Shown here in pieces: positions 34,435-44,455 of a DNA stretch of 64,000 nt (its first letter is position 1; every line of letters begins with the position of its first letter). The notes under the pieces were generated by a model, which was not told the origin of the DNA, ran no database searches, and saw only the letters and a program-made list of their open reading frames with translations. This DNA is from Flavobacterium aquidurense (lineage in GTDB: Bacteria > Bacteroidota > Bacteroidia > Flavobacteriales > Flavobacteriaceae): assembly GCF_001404985.1 (NCBI RefSeq), contig NZ_JRLF01000012.1, positions 682,001 through 746,000 of the forward strand, written 5' to 3'. A program made the translations under genes and the position numbers.

Positions 34435-36372
34435 ATGAAAAGTGCTTTAGAAATAAAACCTGATATCAGCTATAAAAGCGCGGGAAAATTTGAAGAGACC
34501 AGATTTGAGAAAATCCACAATGAAATCTTCAAAAATTCAGCAGAAGCTTCAGTAATTGTAGCGCAGGAAATCGCGCAATTAATTAGATCTAAACAAGAGA
34601 AAGGAAAATCTTGCGTATTGGGTTTAGCCACAGGTTCTTCTCCTATAAAAGTTTATGAGGAATTAGTGAGAATGCACAAAGAAGAAGGCCTTAGTTTTAG
34701 CAATGTGGTCACTTTTAATCTGGATGAATATTATCCAATGAGCAGGGAGAACAATCAGAGCTATCATTATTTCATGCACCAGCACCTTTTTAACCATATC
34801 GACATCAAGCCCGAGAACGTGAATGTTCCCGACGGAACCGTTGCCATTGAGGAACTCAACCAATATTGCATCGACTATGAAATGAATATTAAAAACGCCG
34901 GTGGACTAGATTTTCAGTTACTGGGAATTGGCCGTACGGGTCACGTAGGTTTCAACGAACCGGGATCGCACATCAATTCAGGAACCCGAATCATTACACT
35001 GGACCACATTACAAGAGTAGACGCCTCATCAGACTTTAACGGAATCGATAACGTTCCCAAAAGAGCCATCACGATGGGAGTTTCTACCATTATGAGATCA
35101 AAGAGAATCGTACTTATGGCCTGGGGACAAAACAAAGCCGATATCATCAAGAGAACCATTCAGGGCGATATCAGTTCAGAAGTTCCGGCTACATTTTTAC
35201 AAAATCATGCCAATGCAACCTTTGTATTGGACCAGTCTGCAGCATCAGAATTAACACGTTTTAAAACACCGTGGTTGGTAGGAGAATGCATCTGGACACA
35301 GGAATTAAAAAGCAAAGCGATTGTTTGGTTGTGCCAAAAAACAAAACAGTCGATCTTAAAATTAACAGACCGTGATTACAACAACAACGGAATGTCTGAT
35401 CTTTTGGCGCAGGAAGGTTCTGCTTATGATCTGAACATCAATATGTTCAATGTACTGCAGCATACCATCACAGGATGGCCGGGCGGAAAACCCAATACAG
35501 ATGATTCGCATCGTCCCGAAAGAGCCAATCCTGCAAAAAAACGAGTGATCCTATTTAGTCCGCATCCTGATGATGATGTGATTTCTATGGGAGGAACTTT
35601 TTCAAAATTGATAAAACAGGGCCATGATGTACATGTTGTATATCAAACCTCCGGAAATATAGCCGTTACAGACGACGAGGCATTAAAATTTGCTGAGGTT
35701 GCCAAAGACTTTGTTGGCGACGCTGCAACACAAATCAACTTTGCATCGGTAATTGAATTTTTGAATAACAAATCAGAAAACCAGATTGATTCTCTTGAAG
35801 TGAGAAAACTAAAAGGACTGATAAGAAGAAGGGAATCTTATGCAGCTACAAGATATATTGGACTGAAAGATGAGAATACCCACTTTTTGGATCTTCCGTT
35901 TTACGAAACCGGACAGGTAAAAAAGAATCCTTTAGGGCCAGAAGATATTGCCATTGTAAAGGATATTATCGCCAAAATAAAACCACATCAGGTATTTGCA
36001 GCAGGAGATCTGGCAGATCCGCACGGAACACATGAAGTTTGCCTGAATGCAATTTTTGCTGCCATGAAACAATTAAAACCAGAGAAATACATGGATGATT
36101 GCTGGTTATGGCTTTATAGAGGTGCGTGGCATGAATGGGACATTCACGAAATTGACATGGCCGTTCCGCTTTCCCCATCAGAAGTACTCTTGAAACGTCA
36201 CGCAATTTTATACCACCAGTCCCAAAAAGACAGGGTAATGTTTCAGGGAAATGACTCCAGGGAATTCTGGGTGAGAGCCGAAGACCGTAACAAAAACACT
36301 GCCATTTTATACGATGATTTAGGATTGGCAGAATACGAAGCAATCGAAGCCTTTAAACGTTTTGATTACTAG
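34435..36372 (+). CDS. nagB: Glucosamine-6-phosphate deaminase fused to LmbE/PIG-L domain
   Basis: 645 residues from the ATG at 34435; an earlier in-frame ATG (34375) adds an implausible basic tail. N-terminal NagB domain (about 20-300): GLATGSSP (62-69), FNLDEYYPM with D97, and LLGIGRTGH170VGFNE175. The Asp found in E. coli NagB two residues before the His is Thr168 here; I believe Gram-positive enzymes also vary at this position, so activity is not excluded. C-terminal LmbE/PIG-L domain (about 365-640) has SPHPDD (zinc motif, 375-380) and DPHGTHEVC, typical of GlcNAc de-N-acetylases. It converts GlcN-6-P to fructose-6-P and ammonia. No nagA gene is in the window, so the fused domain is a possible deacetylase. 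It follows susD-2 by 115 bp. Confidence 0.88.
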   Translation: MKSALEIKPDISYKSAGKFEETRFEKIHNEIFKNSAEASVIVAQEIAQLIRSKQEKGKSCVLGLATGSSPIKVYEELVRMHKEEGLSFSNVVTFNLDEYYPMSRENNQSYHYFMHQHLFNHIDIKPENVNVPDGTVAIEELNQYCIDYEMNIKNAGGLDFQLLGIGRTGHVGFNEPGSHINSGTRIITLDHITRVDASSDFNGIDNVPKRAITMGVSTIMRSKRIVLMAWGQNKADIIKRTIQGDISSEVPATFLQNHANATFVLDQSAASELTRFKTPWLVGECIWTQELKSKAIVWLCQKTKQSILKLTDRDYNNNGMSDLLAQEGSAYDLNINMFNVLQHTITGWPGGKPNTDDSHRPERANPAKKRVILFSPHPDDDVISMGGTFSKLIKQGHDVHVVYQTSGNIAVTDDEALKFAEVAKDFVGDAATQINFASVIEFLNNKSENQIDSLEVRKLKGLIRRRESYAATRYIGLKDENTHFLDLPFYETGQVKKNPLGPEDIAIVKDIIAKIKPHQVFAAGDLADPHGTHEVCLNAIFAAMKQLKPEKYMDDCWLWLYRGAWHEWDIHEIDMAVPLSPSEVLLKRHAILYHQSQKDRVMFQGNDSREFWVRAEDRNKNTAILYDDLGLAEYEAIEAFKRFDY

Positions 36373-36528
36373 AATAAAAAATTAAGATTCGGGTGAGAGC
36401 GAATCACATTACAAAATTCAGATTGATATCATCAGGATAGTGAGGGTTCAATAGAGGTCATTCTGAGTTTTGTTTCTTATTATTTAATACTGTTATCTCA
36501 GGGTAACATCTTTTCAAAAACAGTAAAA

Positions 36529-38595
36529 ATGAAATATTTATTAGTCCTACTATTAGCAGGTGTAACTTCTAGTGCTCAAATTCAAAAAGAGCAGCTTAAT
36601 CTTATGCCCTGGCCTCAAAGTGTTGTTTTAAACGACGGAAATTTTGCTTTAAACAAAAAATTTAAAGTAAACATTACCGGAAACCCTAATCCAAGAATTT
36701 TTGGTGGGGTAACTCGTTTTTTGCGTCGCTTAGATGGTAGAACCGGTATTTTTTTCGAACAGGGTTTTATTACAAAACTAAATGAAGTTCCTGATGCTAC
36801 ACTTCAGATTAACTGTGATAAAAGCGGAAAAATTGGCTTATATGAAGATGAAAGTTACCATTTAGATATCAAACAAAACCAAATCACCATTAATGCAACA
36901 AGCGATTTAGGCGCACTTCACGGCCTTGAAACGTTATTGCAAATGTTACAAAACAATAACAGTTCTTTTTATTTTCCAAACTCAAAAGTTTCTGATTTTC
37001 CAAGATTTACCTGGAGAGGTTTAATGATCGATGCTTCAAGACATTTTCAACCAGTAGATGTTATTAAAAGAAACATTGATGCCTTGGCTGCCATGAAAAT
37101 GAATGTTTTTCACTGGCATTTAGTAGACGATCAGGGATGGAGAATCGAAATGAAAAAACATCCAAAACTGATAGAATTAGCTTCAGATGGAATGTACTAT
37201 ACACAAGAAGAAATTAGAAATATCGTAAAATATGCTGATGAGCGCGGTATTTTGATAGTTCCGGAAATAGATGTTCCGGGTCATGGATCTGCCATACTTA
37301 CTGCTTACCCGGAAATAGGAAGCAAGGTGATTACATTGACAGGAGGGACTTCTGAAAAAAATATTCAGGGTACGGCAATTGCCACCTATGGAATTGAAAG
37401 AAATGCAGGCATTTTTTCGCCAACATTAGATCCTTCAAATCCTAAAACTTATCAATTATTAAGTGAAATTTTTGATGAGGTTTGTCCATTATTCCCAGGC
37501 GCTTACTTTCATATCGGGGGCGATGAAAATGAAGGTAAAGACTGGGATGCAAACCCAAAAATTCAGGAATTTAAAAAGAAAAATAAATTAGCAACTAACC
37601 ATGAATTGCAGACTTATTTTACGATGCAATTAGTACCAATGCTTAAAAAACATGGTAAACAATTAATGGGATGGGAAGAAATTTTGACAAAAAACATGTC
37701 AAAAGATGCTATAATTCATTCCTGGAGAGGTCCTAATGAAGGAGTTGTTGCAGGGCAATCATTAGTAGATGCAGTAAAAAAAGGATATAAAACTGTTTTG
37801 TCAAACGGATATTATATTGATTTGATGTATCCAATTGCAAGTCATTACTTAAATGATCCAATGCCAAAAGGAGCAAATTTAACTGCAGATGAAAAAGCAA
37901 GAATTCTGGGCGGAGAAGCTACAATGTGGACAGAACTTACTACATCTACAACAATAGATTCAAGACTTTGGCCAAGAACAGCAGCAATTGCTGAAAGGCT
38001 TTGGTCAGCAGAAGATATTACAGATGTAGCCAGTATGCGCAAACGTCTTGAAGTGGTTTCATTTAGATTAGAAGAATTAGGCTTGACACACATTCGTAAT
38101 AAAGCGGTGATATTGAGAAATATTTCGAACAATCAAAATATTAAATCATTAAACGAATTTTCAAATGTTTGTGAGCCATTAAAAGGATATACGCGTAATA
38201 AAGGCGGAACCGAATATCAAATGTATTCTCCACTAACCCTTTTTGCTGATGCCTGTACACCGGATGCTAAAGATTCTTTAGCTTTTGATGATGCAGTAAC
38301 ACAATATTTAGCCAATAAAACACCTGAAAATAAAGCAAAGCTAGTTGCCTTTTTCAATAAATGGATTGCTGTAAATAAAGGCCTGGCAGAGTTAAGTGTA
38401 AATGCGCCTTTAGTACAATCAATCTTGCCATTATCTAAAAAATTAAATGACGCATCGCAGGCACTGTTACTTGTTCTTGATAACAAATCAACATTGAAAA
38501 CAGATGATCTGAAAAATTTAATAGAGCAGTGCAATACAAAAGACCATGCAGATGTTGAACTATCTGTTTATGCAAGTCTTAAAAAATTAATTTAA
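36529..38595 (+). CDS. Beta-N-acetylhexosaminidase, GH20
   Basis: 688 residues. Signal peptide (MKYLLVLLLAGVTSSAQ), GH20 N-terminal alpha/beta domain (about 25-155), catalytic TIM barrel (about 158-500) with WHLVDDQGWRIEMKKHP and the catalytic pair D332-E333 in FHIGGDENEG. A C-terminal helical domain (about 510-688) follows. It removes terminal GlcNAc from chitobiose and longer oligosaccharides by substrate-assisted catalysis. The position after susCD and the lack of a T9SS tail point to a periplasmic enzyme acting on imported fragments. It is 156 bp downstream of the nagB gene on the same strand. Confidence 0.95.
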   Translation: MKYLLVLLLAGVTSSAQIQKEQLNLMPWPQSVVLNDGNFALNKKFKVNITGNPNPRIFGGVTRFLRRLDGRTGIFFEQGFITKLNEVPDATLQINCDKSGKIGLYEDESYHLDIKQNQITINATSDLGALHGLETLLQMLQNNNSSFYFPNSKVSDFPRFTWRGLMIDASRHFQPVDVIKRNIDALAAMKMNVFHWHLVDDQGWRIEMKKHPKLIELASDGMYYTQEEIRNIVKYADERGILIVPEIDVPGHGSAILTAYPEIGSKVITLTGGTSEKNIQGTAIATYGIERNAGIFSPTLDPSNPKTYQLLSEIFDEVCPLFPGAYFHIGGDENEGKDWDANPKIQEFKKKNKLATNHELQTYFTMQLVPMLKKHGKQLMGWEEILTKNMSKDAIIHSWRGPNEGVVAGQSLVDAVKKGYKTVLSNGYYIDLMYPIASHYLNDPMPKGANLTADEKARILGGEATMWTELTTSTTIDSRLWPRTAAIAERLWSAEDITDVASMRKRLEVVSFRLEELGLTHIRNKAVILRNISNNQNIKSLNEFSNVCEPLKGYTRNKGGTEYQMYSPLTLFADACTPDAKDSLAFDDAVTQYLANKTPENKAKLVAFFNKWIAVNKGLAELSVNAPLVQSILPLSKKLNDASQALLLVLDNKSTLKTDDLKNLIEQCNTKDHADVELSVYASLKKLI

Positions 38596-39078
38596 AGTTT
38601 GGTTTGAGTTAGTATTTAGTATGTTACCTATGAGTATTAGTAATTTATTTATCTCTGCCAGAAATCTCTGGTAGAGGTAGATATGGTAAGCACAAAATAC
38701 ATTTAAACCTGTTAATCAAAATATATAAAATAACCATCAAAAGAATTATTAACATCTTAAAACCAAATAAAGAGAATAAAAAACATGACAAATAAGTAAA
38801 GTATTAAAATTGATAAACCCCAAATTTATCTTTTTTGTTTAATCTAATTTTTAAAAAAAATTAAATAAATATCAATCAGTACTATTCGCTAATGATTATG
38901 GATAATCGGTAATAGTAGTATTTATTTTTAGAAGTAATATGAATTCATTTCCAGTGGGTTGCAATGTTTTTTATTTGCAATTTATTGAATCCCAGTTGTT
39001 GTATTTACATGCTTTTTTGAGCGTGTAAGGTATCGTAATTGGAATATTTATTTTCTATTAACCAATATTAATTTAATT
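38596..39078. other. Promoter region of chiA with small hairpin
   Basis: The 483-bp gap is AT-rich. One hairpin, CTCTGCCAGA (38653-38662) with TCTGGTAGAG (38667-38676), follows the GH20 gene but lacks a T-run. No copy of the susC-type direct-repeat operator was recognised here. The chiA promoter should lie in its right half, but no consensus box stands out. Confidence 0.5.
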
Positions 39079-42000
39079 ATGAAACATTATTACAGATTGC
39101 TTTTTTTGTTACTGTTTCCCTTACTTGCGTTAGCTCAACCAGCTCACGGTAAAAAGGTAGTAGGGTATTATGCGCAATGGTCTATTTATGCCCGGGATTT
39201 TAATGTCCCTAAGATAGACGGGAGTAAATTGACGCATTTAAATTATTCGTTTTATGGTACAACTTATGATCCGGCACATCCGGAGAATACAAAGTTGTTA
39301 TGTTTAGATTCCTATGCTGATTTTGAGCATATGGAAGGTGGAATTCCGTGGGATGCTCCTGTAAAAGGGAACTTTTATGACTTAATGAAACTTAAGGAAA
39401 AGTATCCGCACTTAAAAATCTTAATCTCTGTTGGAGGATGGACCAAAGGTCAGGATCTTTCTCCAATTGCTGCAAGTCCTGTAGCAAGAGCCGCTCTGGC
39501 TGCAGATATGGCAAACTTTATTACCAAATATCCCTTTATTGATGGATTTGACATTGACTGGGAATATCCTCTTTTAGGCGGAACAGACGGTACTGAAGTA
39601 ATCAACGGAGCTCCGATTCCTCCACAAAAGTACAGTCCGGACGATAACAAAAACTTAGTTTATTTATTAAAAGCAATGCGTCAGGCAATGCCAAATAAAT
39701 TAGTTACGATTGCAGCCGGAAACAATGTTCGAAATGTATCTAAACAATATTTAGGGCCAAACAACAGAACACAATACGGAATGACAGAAGATATTTCGAC
39801 TTATTGTGATTACATTACTTATTTTGGATATGATTTTGGTGGAAACTGGTACGATAAAACGTGCTACAATGCTCCTTTATATTCCAGCGGAAATACAAAT
39901 GATCCGCTATACGGGGCAACACAATCAGAATCATTAGACGAATTAACGAATCAATATTTGAACGTTGTTGGTTTTCCTGCGAACAAATTAATCATGGGAT
40001 TGCCTTTTTACGGGAAAAAATTTGATAATGTTGCCAATAACGGAACCAATCCCAATTTACCGGGATTATTCGTTTCTGCACCAAGATATATAGTTTCCGG
40101 ATGTACAAATCCTCAAAATCCAACAGGAACATGGGATGGTCCGGCAGCTTGTGAAAAATCAGGAAGTATCGAAATATGTGATTTAGTGGGGAACCCCGTT
40201 ACAAATTCACATGCTTATCTGGATCCAAACACCATGCAGGTTACATCAAGTGCAGCAGCTGCAGGATGGGTACGCTATTTTGATAACACAACAAAAGTAC
40301 CTTATTTATACAATGCTACTTTAAAACAGTTTATCTCTTATGAAGATAAACAATCTATGGATTTAAAAGTACAGTATATTAAATCTAAAAATCTTGCCGG
40401 AGGTATGATCTGGGAATTGTCTCAGGATACCAGAGGATCAGTTCCAAATGCATTAATCAATCAGGTTGATACTTCATTTGGCAGCGTTGTTCCGGGAACG
40501 GTAAGCATTGCAGGTTCAGTAAAAAATGGTTCAGCTTTAGTGACTGATGTTACAGTTGAACTGCGCAATGCCAGCAATTTAGTATTACAAACGTTAGTTT
40601 CTACTGGAGGTAATTTCACATTTAGCAACCTGACTTCAGGACAAAATTATACGCTTACAGCTTTAAAAGCGACTTATACTTTTACTCCTGTAACACTTAC
40701 AAACGTTACTGTTAATCAAACTGCTGTTGTTATCAACGGATCACAGCAAACTTATACCGTAAGCGGAACGGTTCTTAACGGATCAACTCCGGTTTCTGGT
40801 GTAACTGTTACAGCTACTTCAGGATCAACAGTTTTAACTGCGGTTTCTAATGCAAGCGGAGTTTATAGCGTAGCAGGTTTAGGAGCAGGTCTTAATTTTA
40901 CGGTTACAGCTGCAAAATCAGGATTTTCATATACTCCGGCTTCTACGGTTTATAATGCAATAAGTGCCAATCAAACGTTGAATTTTACTCAAGGTGCGGC
41001 AGTTGTTAATTATACAGTAAGTGGTACTGTTTTAAACAATACAACTCCGGTTTCTGGTGTAACTGTTACTGCTTCTTTTACAGGAGGAAGTTATGCAGCT
41101 GTTACAAACGCAAGCGGTGTTTACTCACTTAGTTTGCCTTCCGGCGGAAATTATACCTTGACTGCAGCTCTAACAGGACAAACCTATACACCGGCTTCAA
41201 CAGTTTATACTAATTTAGCGGCCAATAAAACATTAAACTTCTCACAGGATGTTGTTGTAATTGGAACAAACAAAATTAGCGGAACAGTTAAAAATGGAGC
41301 AAATCCTGTTTCTGGTGCAAAAGTAGAATTGGTTTTACCATGGACAGATAACACACACAACTGGAAAAGCGTTATCGCCGTATCAGATGCACAAGGAAAA
41401 TATAGCTTTGATAATGCAGTTGTTGCAGGATATACAACCGTTACAAGTCTTAAATTAAATTCTTGGGAAAATGGTGAAGTAAGCTATTTCCCAAATAATC
41501 TGGCCAACTTTGCAGTTCCTGCAAACCCAACGGTTTATAACTTCAATACAAGCTCTACAGCAAAATCAGCATTGGCTGCCGCAAACCTAATCAGCGGAAC
41601 AGTTAAAAACGGAACAACTCCGGTTGCTGGTGCAAAAGTAGAAATCGTTTTACCTTGGACTGATAATACCCATAACTGGAAAAGTGTTTTAGTAACAACA
41701 GATGCATCAGGAAATTATACTTTTGATAATTCAGTTGTAGCAGGTTATACACAAATTTTAAGTCTGAAATTAAATGCATGGGAAAATGGTGATGTGACTT
41801 ATTATCCAAATAACTTAACCAACTTTGCAGTTCCAACAACAGCAACTGTTTATAATTTTAACAGACAAGCAGTGGTTGCGACTAAACCAGTGGTTAGCAT
41901 TACAGCGCCTACAGCTTCGGCAATTGCTATAAATTTAGGATCAGCAATTAATTTTGTTGCAAGCGTTGGATTAAGTGCTGTTGATGCGACTACAATCTCA

Positions 42001-43824
42001 TCTGTTGTATTTAGTTTAGATGGACAAAGCCTGAGCGCTACCAATTCTTCGGGAACTTATACAGCGGTTTGGACACCTGTAGCAAATCAGTTTTCGCTTT
42101 CTCATACATTAACCGTTACGGCTACTGCATCAAACGGAACAACAGATTCAAAAACATATAGTTTTACATTAAATTGTTCAGGTGCAAACTGCCCTAATTC
42201 ATTACCTGTAATTACTTGGAATTCACCATCGAATACAACTGTAAACCAAAGTACTTTCCAGGTTGTGCCAATTTCGGTTACAGCTGTTGATAGTAACGGA
42301 TCAGTTTCAGGTGTTACTATTACAATAAATGGCGGTACGTTTAACATGACAGCAGGTACAAATAATACATATACGTATAATTTTACACCATCTGCTTATC
42401 AGGATTATCCAGTTGTAATCAAAGCAACCGATAATCAATCTGGTGTAACTACATTTAACAATACAATTAAAATTGCTCCAGTGAGCACAAACAGATTCAT
42501 TCCGCTTCCATCTAAAATTATTTTAGGATACGCACATTCTTGGGAAAATGCTGGTGCACCATTTTTATATTTTTCTCAAATGGTAGGAAGTAAGTTTAAC
42601 GTAGTCGATTATTCTTTCGTAGAAACAGTTAATCGCGATGGTTACACGCCAGTATTAACTACAAATGACAATAGATATTTGACTAATGGTGTTTTCAATA
42701 AGCAATTGCTAAAAAATGACATAAAATCATTAAGAGATAGCGGCGTTCCGGTTATTGTTTCTATTGGAGGTCAAAATGGTCATGTTGTTTTGGACAATGT
42801 AACTCAAAAAAATATTTTTGTTAATGGTCTGAAAGCAATTATTGATGAGTATCAATTTGACGGAGTTGATATTGATTTTGAAGGCGGATCGATGAATTTT
42901 AGCGCAGGAGGTTTAAGAGATATTTCGTATGCGGGTATTTCTGCTTATCCAAGATTAAAAAACGTAGTAGATGCTTTCAAAGAATTAAAAGCGTATTATG
43001 GCCCTGGATTCTTATTAACTGCAGCTCCGGAAACACAATATGTACAAGGAGGATATTCTACCTATACAGATACTTTTGGTTCATTCCTGCCAATCATTCA
43101 AAACTTGCGTAACGAATTAGATTTGTTAGCGGTACAATTGTATAATACAGGAGGAGAAAACGGATTAGATGGTCAATATTATGGTTCAGCTAAAAAAGCA
43201 AACATGGTAACAGCCCTAACTGATATGGTGATAAAAGGATATAACATTGCAACAACAGGAATGCGTTTTGATGGTTTACCGGCTTCAAAAGTTCTTATTG
43301 CATTACCAGCTTGTCCAAGTGCAGCAGGCAGCGGTTATTTAACACCGGCAGAAGGAATTAGTGCCATGAATTATTTAAGAACAGGAACTACTTTTTCAGG
43401 AAGAACATACACTATGCAACCAGGCGGGCCATATCCTTCTCTAAGAGGTTTAATGACTTGGTCTGTAAACTGGGATGCATCTTCTTGTGGTAATTCATCT
43501 GAATTATCTAAAGCATATGCCGCATATTTTGCATCGCAATCATTCGCAAAAACTTTAGCGCTTGACAAAATCGAGGTAAAAAGCAATACAATCGTTTACT
43601 TTAAAAATAATGCATTATCGGTAACAAACGAAGCCGAAGATGTTGCACATGTAGACGTATTTAATACAATTGGACAATCATTGGTAAACTACCAAAATGT
43701 TCAGAATAATAAAGAAATACTGCTTCAAAACCAAAGTTTCTCAACTAAACAATTGTTTATAGTTGTGGTAACAGACAAAGCAGGAAATAAAAAATCATTC
43801 AAAGTAATGAACTTTTTAAACTAA
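39079..43824 (+). CDS. chiA: Multidomain secreted chitinase ChiA with two GH18 domains
   Basis: 1581 residues. Order: signal peptide (1-19), N-terminal GH18 (about 25-465) with catalytic D155GFDIDWE162, a long linker of carboxypeptidase-regulatory-like beta modules (about 475-1000) including two near-identical modules starting at residues 733 and 838, Ig-like modules (about 930-1130), a second GH18 (about 1145-1480) with D1261GVDIDFE1268, and a C-terminal tail (about 1490-1581) of the sort used for T9SS secretion. F. johnsoniae ChiA, known to be secreted by the T9SS and essential for chitin growth, has this layout. The two catalytic domains likely differ in exo/endo mode. The gene has its own terminator (43974). 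Confidence 0.95.
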   Translation: MKHYYRLLFLLLFPLLALAQPAHGKKVVGYYAQWSIYARDFNVPKIDGSKLTHLNYSFYGTTYDPAHPENTKLLCLDSYADFEHMEGGIPWDAPVKGNFYDLMKLKEKYPHLKILISVGGWTKGQDLSPIAASPVARAALAADMANFITKYPFIDGFDIDWEYPLLGGTDGTEVINGAPIPPQKYSPDDNKNLVYLLKAMRQAMPNKLVTIAAGNNVRNVSKQYLGPNNRTQYGMTEDISTYCDYITYFGYDFGGNWYDKTCYNAPLYSSGNTNDPLYGATQSESLDELTNQYLNVVGFPANKLIMGLPFYGKKFDNVANNGTNPNLPGLFVSAPRYIVSGCTNPQNPTGTWDGPAACEKSGSIEICDLVGNPVTNSHAYLDPNTMQVTSSAAAAGWVRYFDNTTKVPYLYNATLKQFISYEDKQSMDLKVQYIKSKNLAGGMIWELSQDTRGSVPNALINQVDTSFGSVVPGTVSIAGSVKNGSALVTDVTVELRNASNLVLQTLVSTGGNFTFSNLTSGQNYTLTALKATYTFTPVTLTNVTVNQTAVVINGSQQTYTVSGTVLNGSTPVSGVTVTATSGSTVLTAVSNASGVYSVAGLGAGLNFTVTAAKSGFSYTPASTVYNAISANQTLNFTQGAAVVNYTVSGTVLNNTTPVSGVTVTASFTGGSYAAVTNASGVYSLSLPSGGNYTLTAALTGQTYTPASTVYTNLAANKTLNFSQDVVVIGTNKISGTVKNGANPVSGAKVELVLPWTDNTHNWKSVIAVSDAQGKYSFDNAVVAGYTTVTSLKLNSWENGEVSYFPNNLANFAVPANPTVYNFNTSSTAKSALAAANLISGTVKNGTTPVAGAKVEIVLPWTDNTHNWKSVLVTTDASGNYTFDNSVVAGYTQILSLKLNAWENGDVTYYPNNLTNFAVPTTATVYNFNRQAVVATKPVVSITAPTASAIAINLGSAINFVASVGLSAVDATTISSVVFSLDGQSLSATNSSGTYTAVWTPVANQFSLSHTLTVTATASNGTTDSKTYSFTLNCSGANCPNSLPVITWNSPSNTTVNQSTFQVVPISVTAVDSNGSVSGVTITINGGTFNMTAGTNNTYTYNFTPSAYQDYPVVIKATDNQSGVTTFNNTIKIAPVSTNRFIPLPSKIILGYAHSWENAGAPFLYFSQMVGSKFNVVDYSFVETVNRDGYTPVLTTNDNRYLTNGVFNKQLLKNDIKSLRDSGVPVIVSIGGQNGHVVLDNVTQKNIFVNGLKAIIDEYQFDGVDIDFEGGSMNFSAGGLRDISYAGISAYPRLKNVVDAFKELKAYYGPGFLLTAAPETQYVQGGYSTYTDTFGSFLPIIQNLRNELDLLAVQLYNTGGENGLDGQYYGSAKKANMVTALTDMVIKGYNIATTGMRFDGLPASKVLIALPACPSAAGSGYLTPAEGISAMNYLRTGTTFSGRTYTMQPGGPYPSLRGLMTWSVNWDASSCGNSSELSKAYAAYFASQSFAKTLALDKIEVKSNTIVYFKNNALSVTNEAEDVAHVDVFNTIGQSLVNYQNVQNNKEILLQNQSFSTKQLFIVVVTDKAGNKKSFKVMNFLN
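41275..41865 (+). repeat. Tandem 315-bp module duplication inside chiA
   Basis: Two copies begin at 41275 and 41590, period 315 bp (105 residues). Both encode ISGTVKNG, then a VLPWTDNTHNWKSV segment, YSFDN/YTFDN, a WENG motif and a PNNL-NFAVP end. The shared aromatic-rich surface suggests a carbohydrate-binding or spacer module. Confidence 0.8.
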
Positions 43825-43973
43825 GGTTCAATGAATGAAAATCTAGAAATAAAATATTGGAACGGTTAAAATTGAGTTTGGTTATTTATTTTTTAATCTA
43901 ATTTTTATTTCGAATAAATGTGTCGAATTTAGGTGATTTGTTATTTGGTTTTCACCCGAAGGAGCGCATTATG

Positions 43974-44004
43974 AACCTGGCAATCATGTTGCCAGGTTTT
44001 TTTG
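43974..44004 (+). terminator. Terminator after chiA
   Basis: AACCTGGCAA (43974-43983) pairs with TTGCCAGGTT (43989-43998), loop TCATG, tail TTTTT. Confidence 0.88.
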
Positions 44005-44039
44005 TTTTATAATTAACTAAAACGATAATGATTTTTTTT

Positions 44040-44115
44040 AGGAGCTATTTCCTGCTATACGTTCCAATCTTTTGCGCCGAACCCCGGCACAAAAAGATTT
44101 CCACTTCTATCAGGG
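44040..44115 (-). ncRNA. Structured repeat element, copy C (possible Flavo-1-like motif)
   Basis: On the minus strand it reads TAGCCCTGATAGAAGTGG, AAATCTTTTTG, a TGCCGGGGTTCGGCG hairpin, then CAAAAGATT and TAGCAGGAAATAGCTCC. The match to copy A (2280-2362) covers the whole element. It is next to a palindromic element (44194-44295), as is copy A, so both spacers carry the same two repeat families. Confidence 0.45.
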
Positions 44116-44193
44116 CTAGTACATTCGGTTTCATAGAAAGTTACAGTTTAAATTCACATTATTAGTTTTCGAAAAAGCAAAGTAACCACAATA

Positions 44194-44295
44194 TTGTCAT
44201 TTCGAAGAATGAGAAATCACACACGGAACTCGACAAAGATTGGCGATATACTTTACAGAATTTCCAATGTGATTTCTAATTCTTCGAAATGACAA
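44194..44295. repeat. Large palindromic intergenic element, second copy
   Basis: Arms 44194-44220 and 44269-44295 pair in 26 of 27 positions, beginning TTGTCATTTCGAAGAATGAG. The centre contains TCGACAAAGATTGG, as in the first copy (2086-2203). The arms differ between copies at matching positions, so each copy keeps its own pairing. Confidence 0.8.
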
Positions 44296-44319
44296 AAAAT
44301 GAAGTAAAAATAATCCTCG

Positions 44320-44400
44320 TAATAAAAAATCCGCATAAATCCGCGTTTTCGCGATAGCGAATCCGTATCATCCGCGTGCCATTTCTCCACAATTAAACCT
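44320..44400. repeat. Intergenic repeat (AATCCGCATAAATCCGCG type)
   Basis: Spacer with phrases AAATCCGCATAAATCCGCG and TATCATCCGCGTGCC, repeated in many Bacteroidota spacers. It contains GCGATAGCGAATC. Non-coding. Confidence 0.45.
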
Positions 44401-44455
44401 AAATTAAAAACTATTTTAAGTACTTTTGACTTTAGAATAATTGCATAAAAACTTC

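Noticed and set aside
34780..35300. Recent horizontal transfer of the nagB fusion gene because of a locally higher GC
   Set aside because: The rise is limited to part of the gene and the locus order matches the known chitin locus; composition alone is too weak.
38596..39078. A susC-type operator before chiA
   Set aside because: No pair of GTCGTTNGTTTAA-like words at 21-bp spacing was found, so I do not claim direct control of chiA by the same site.
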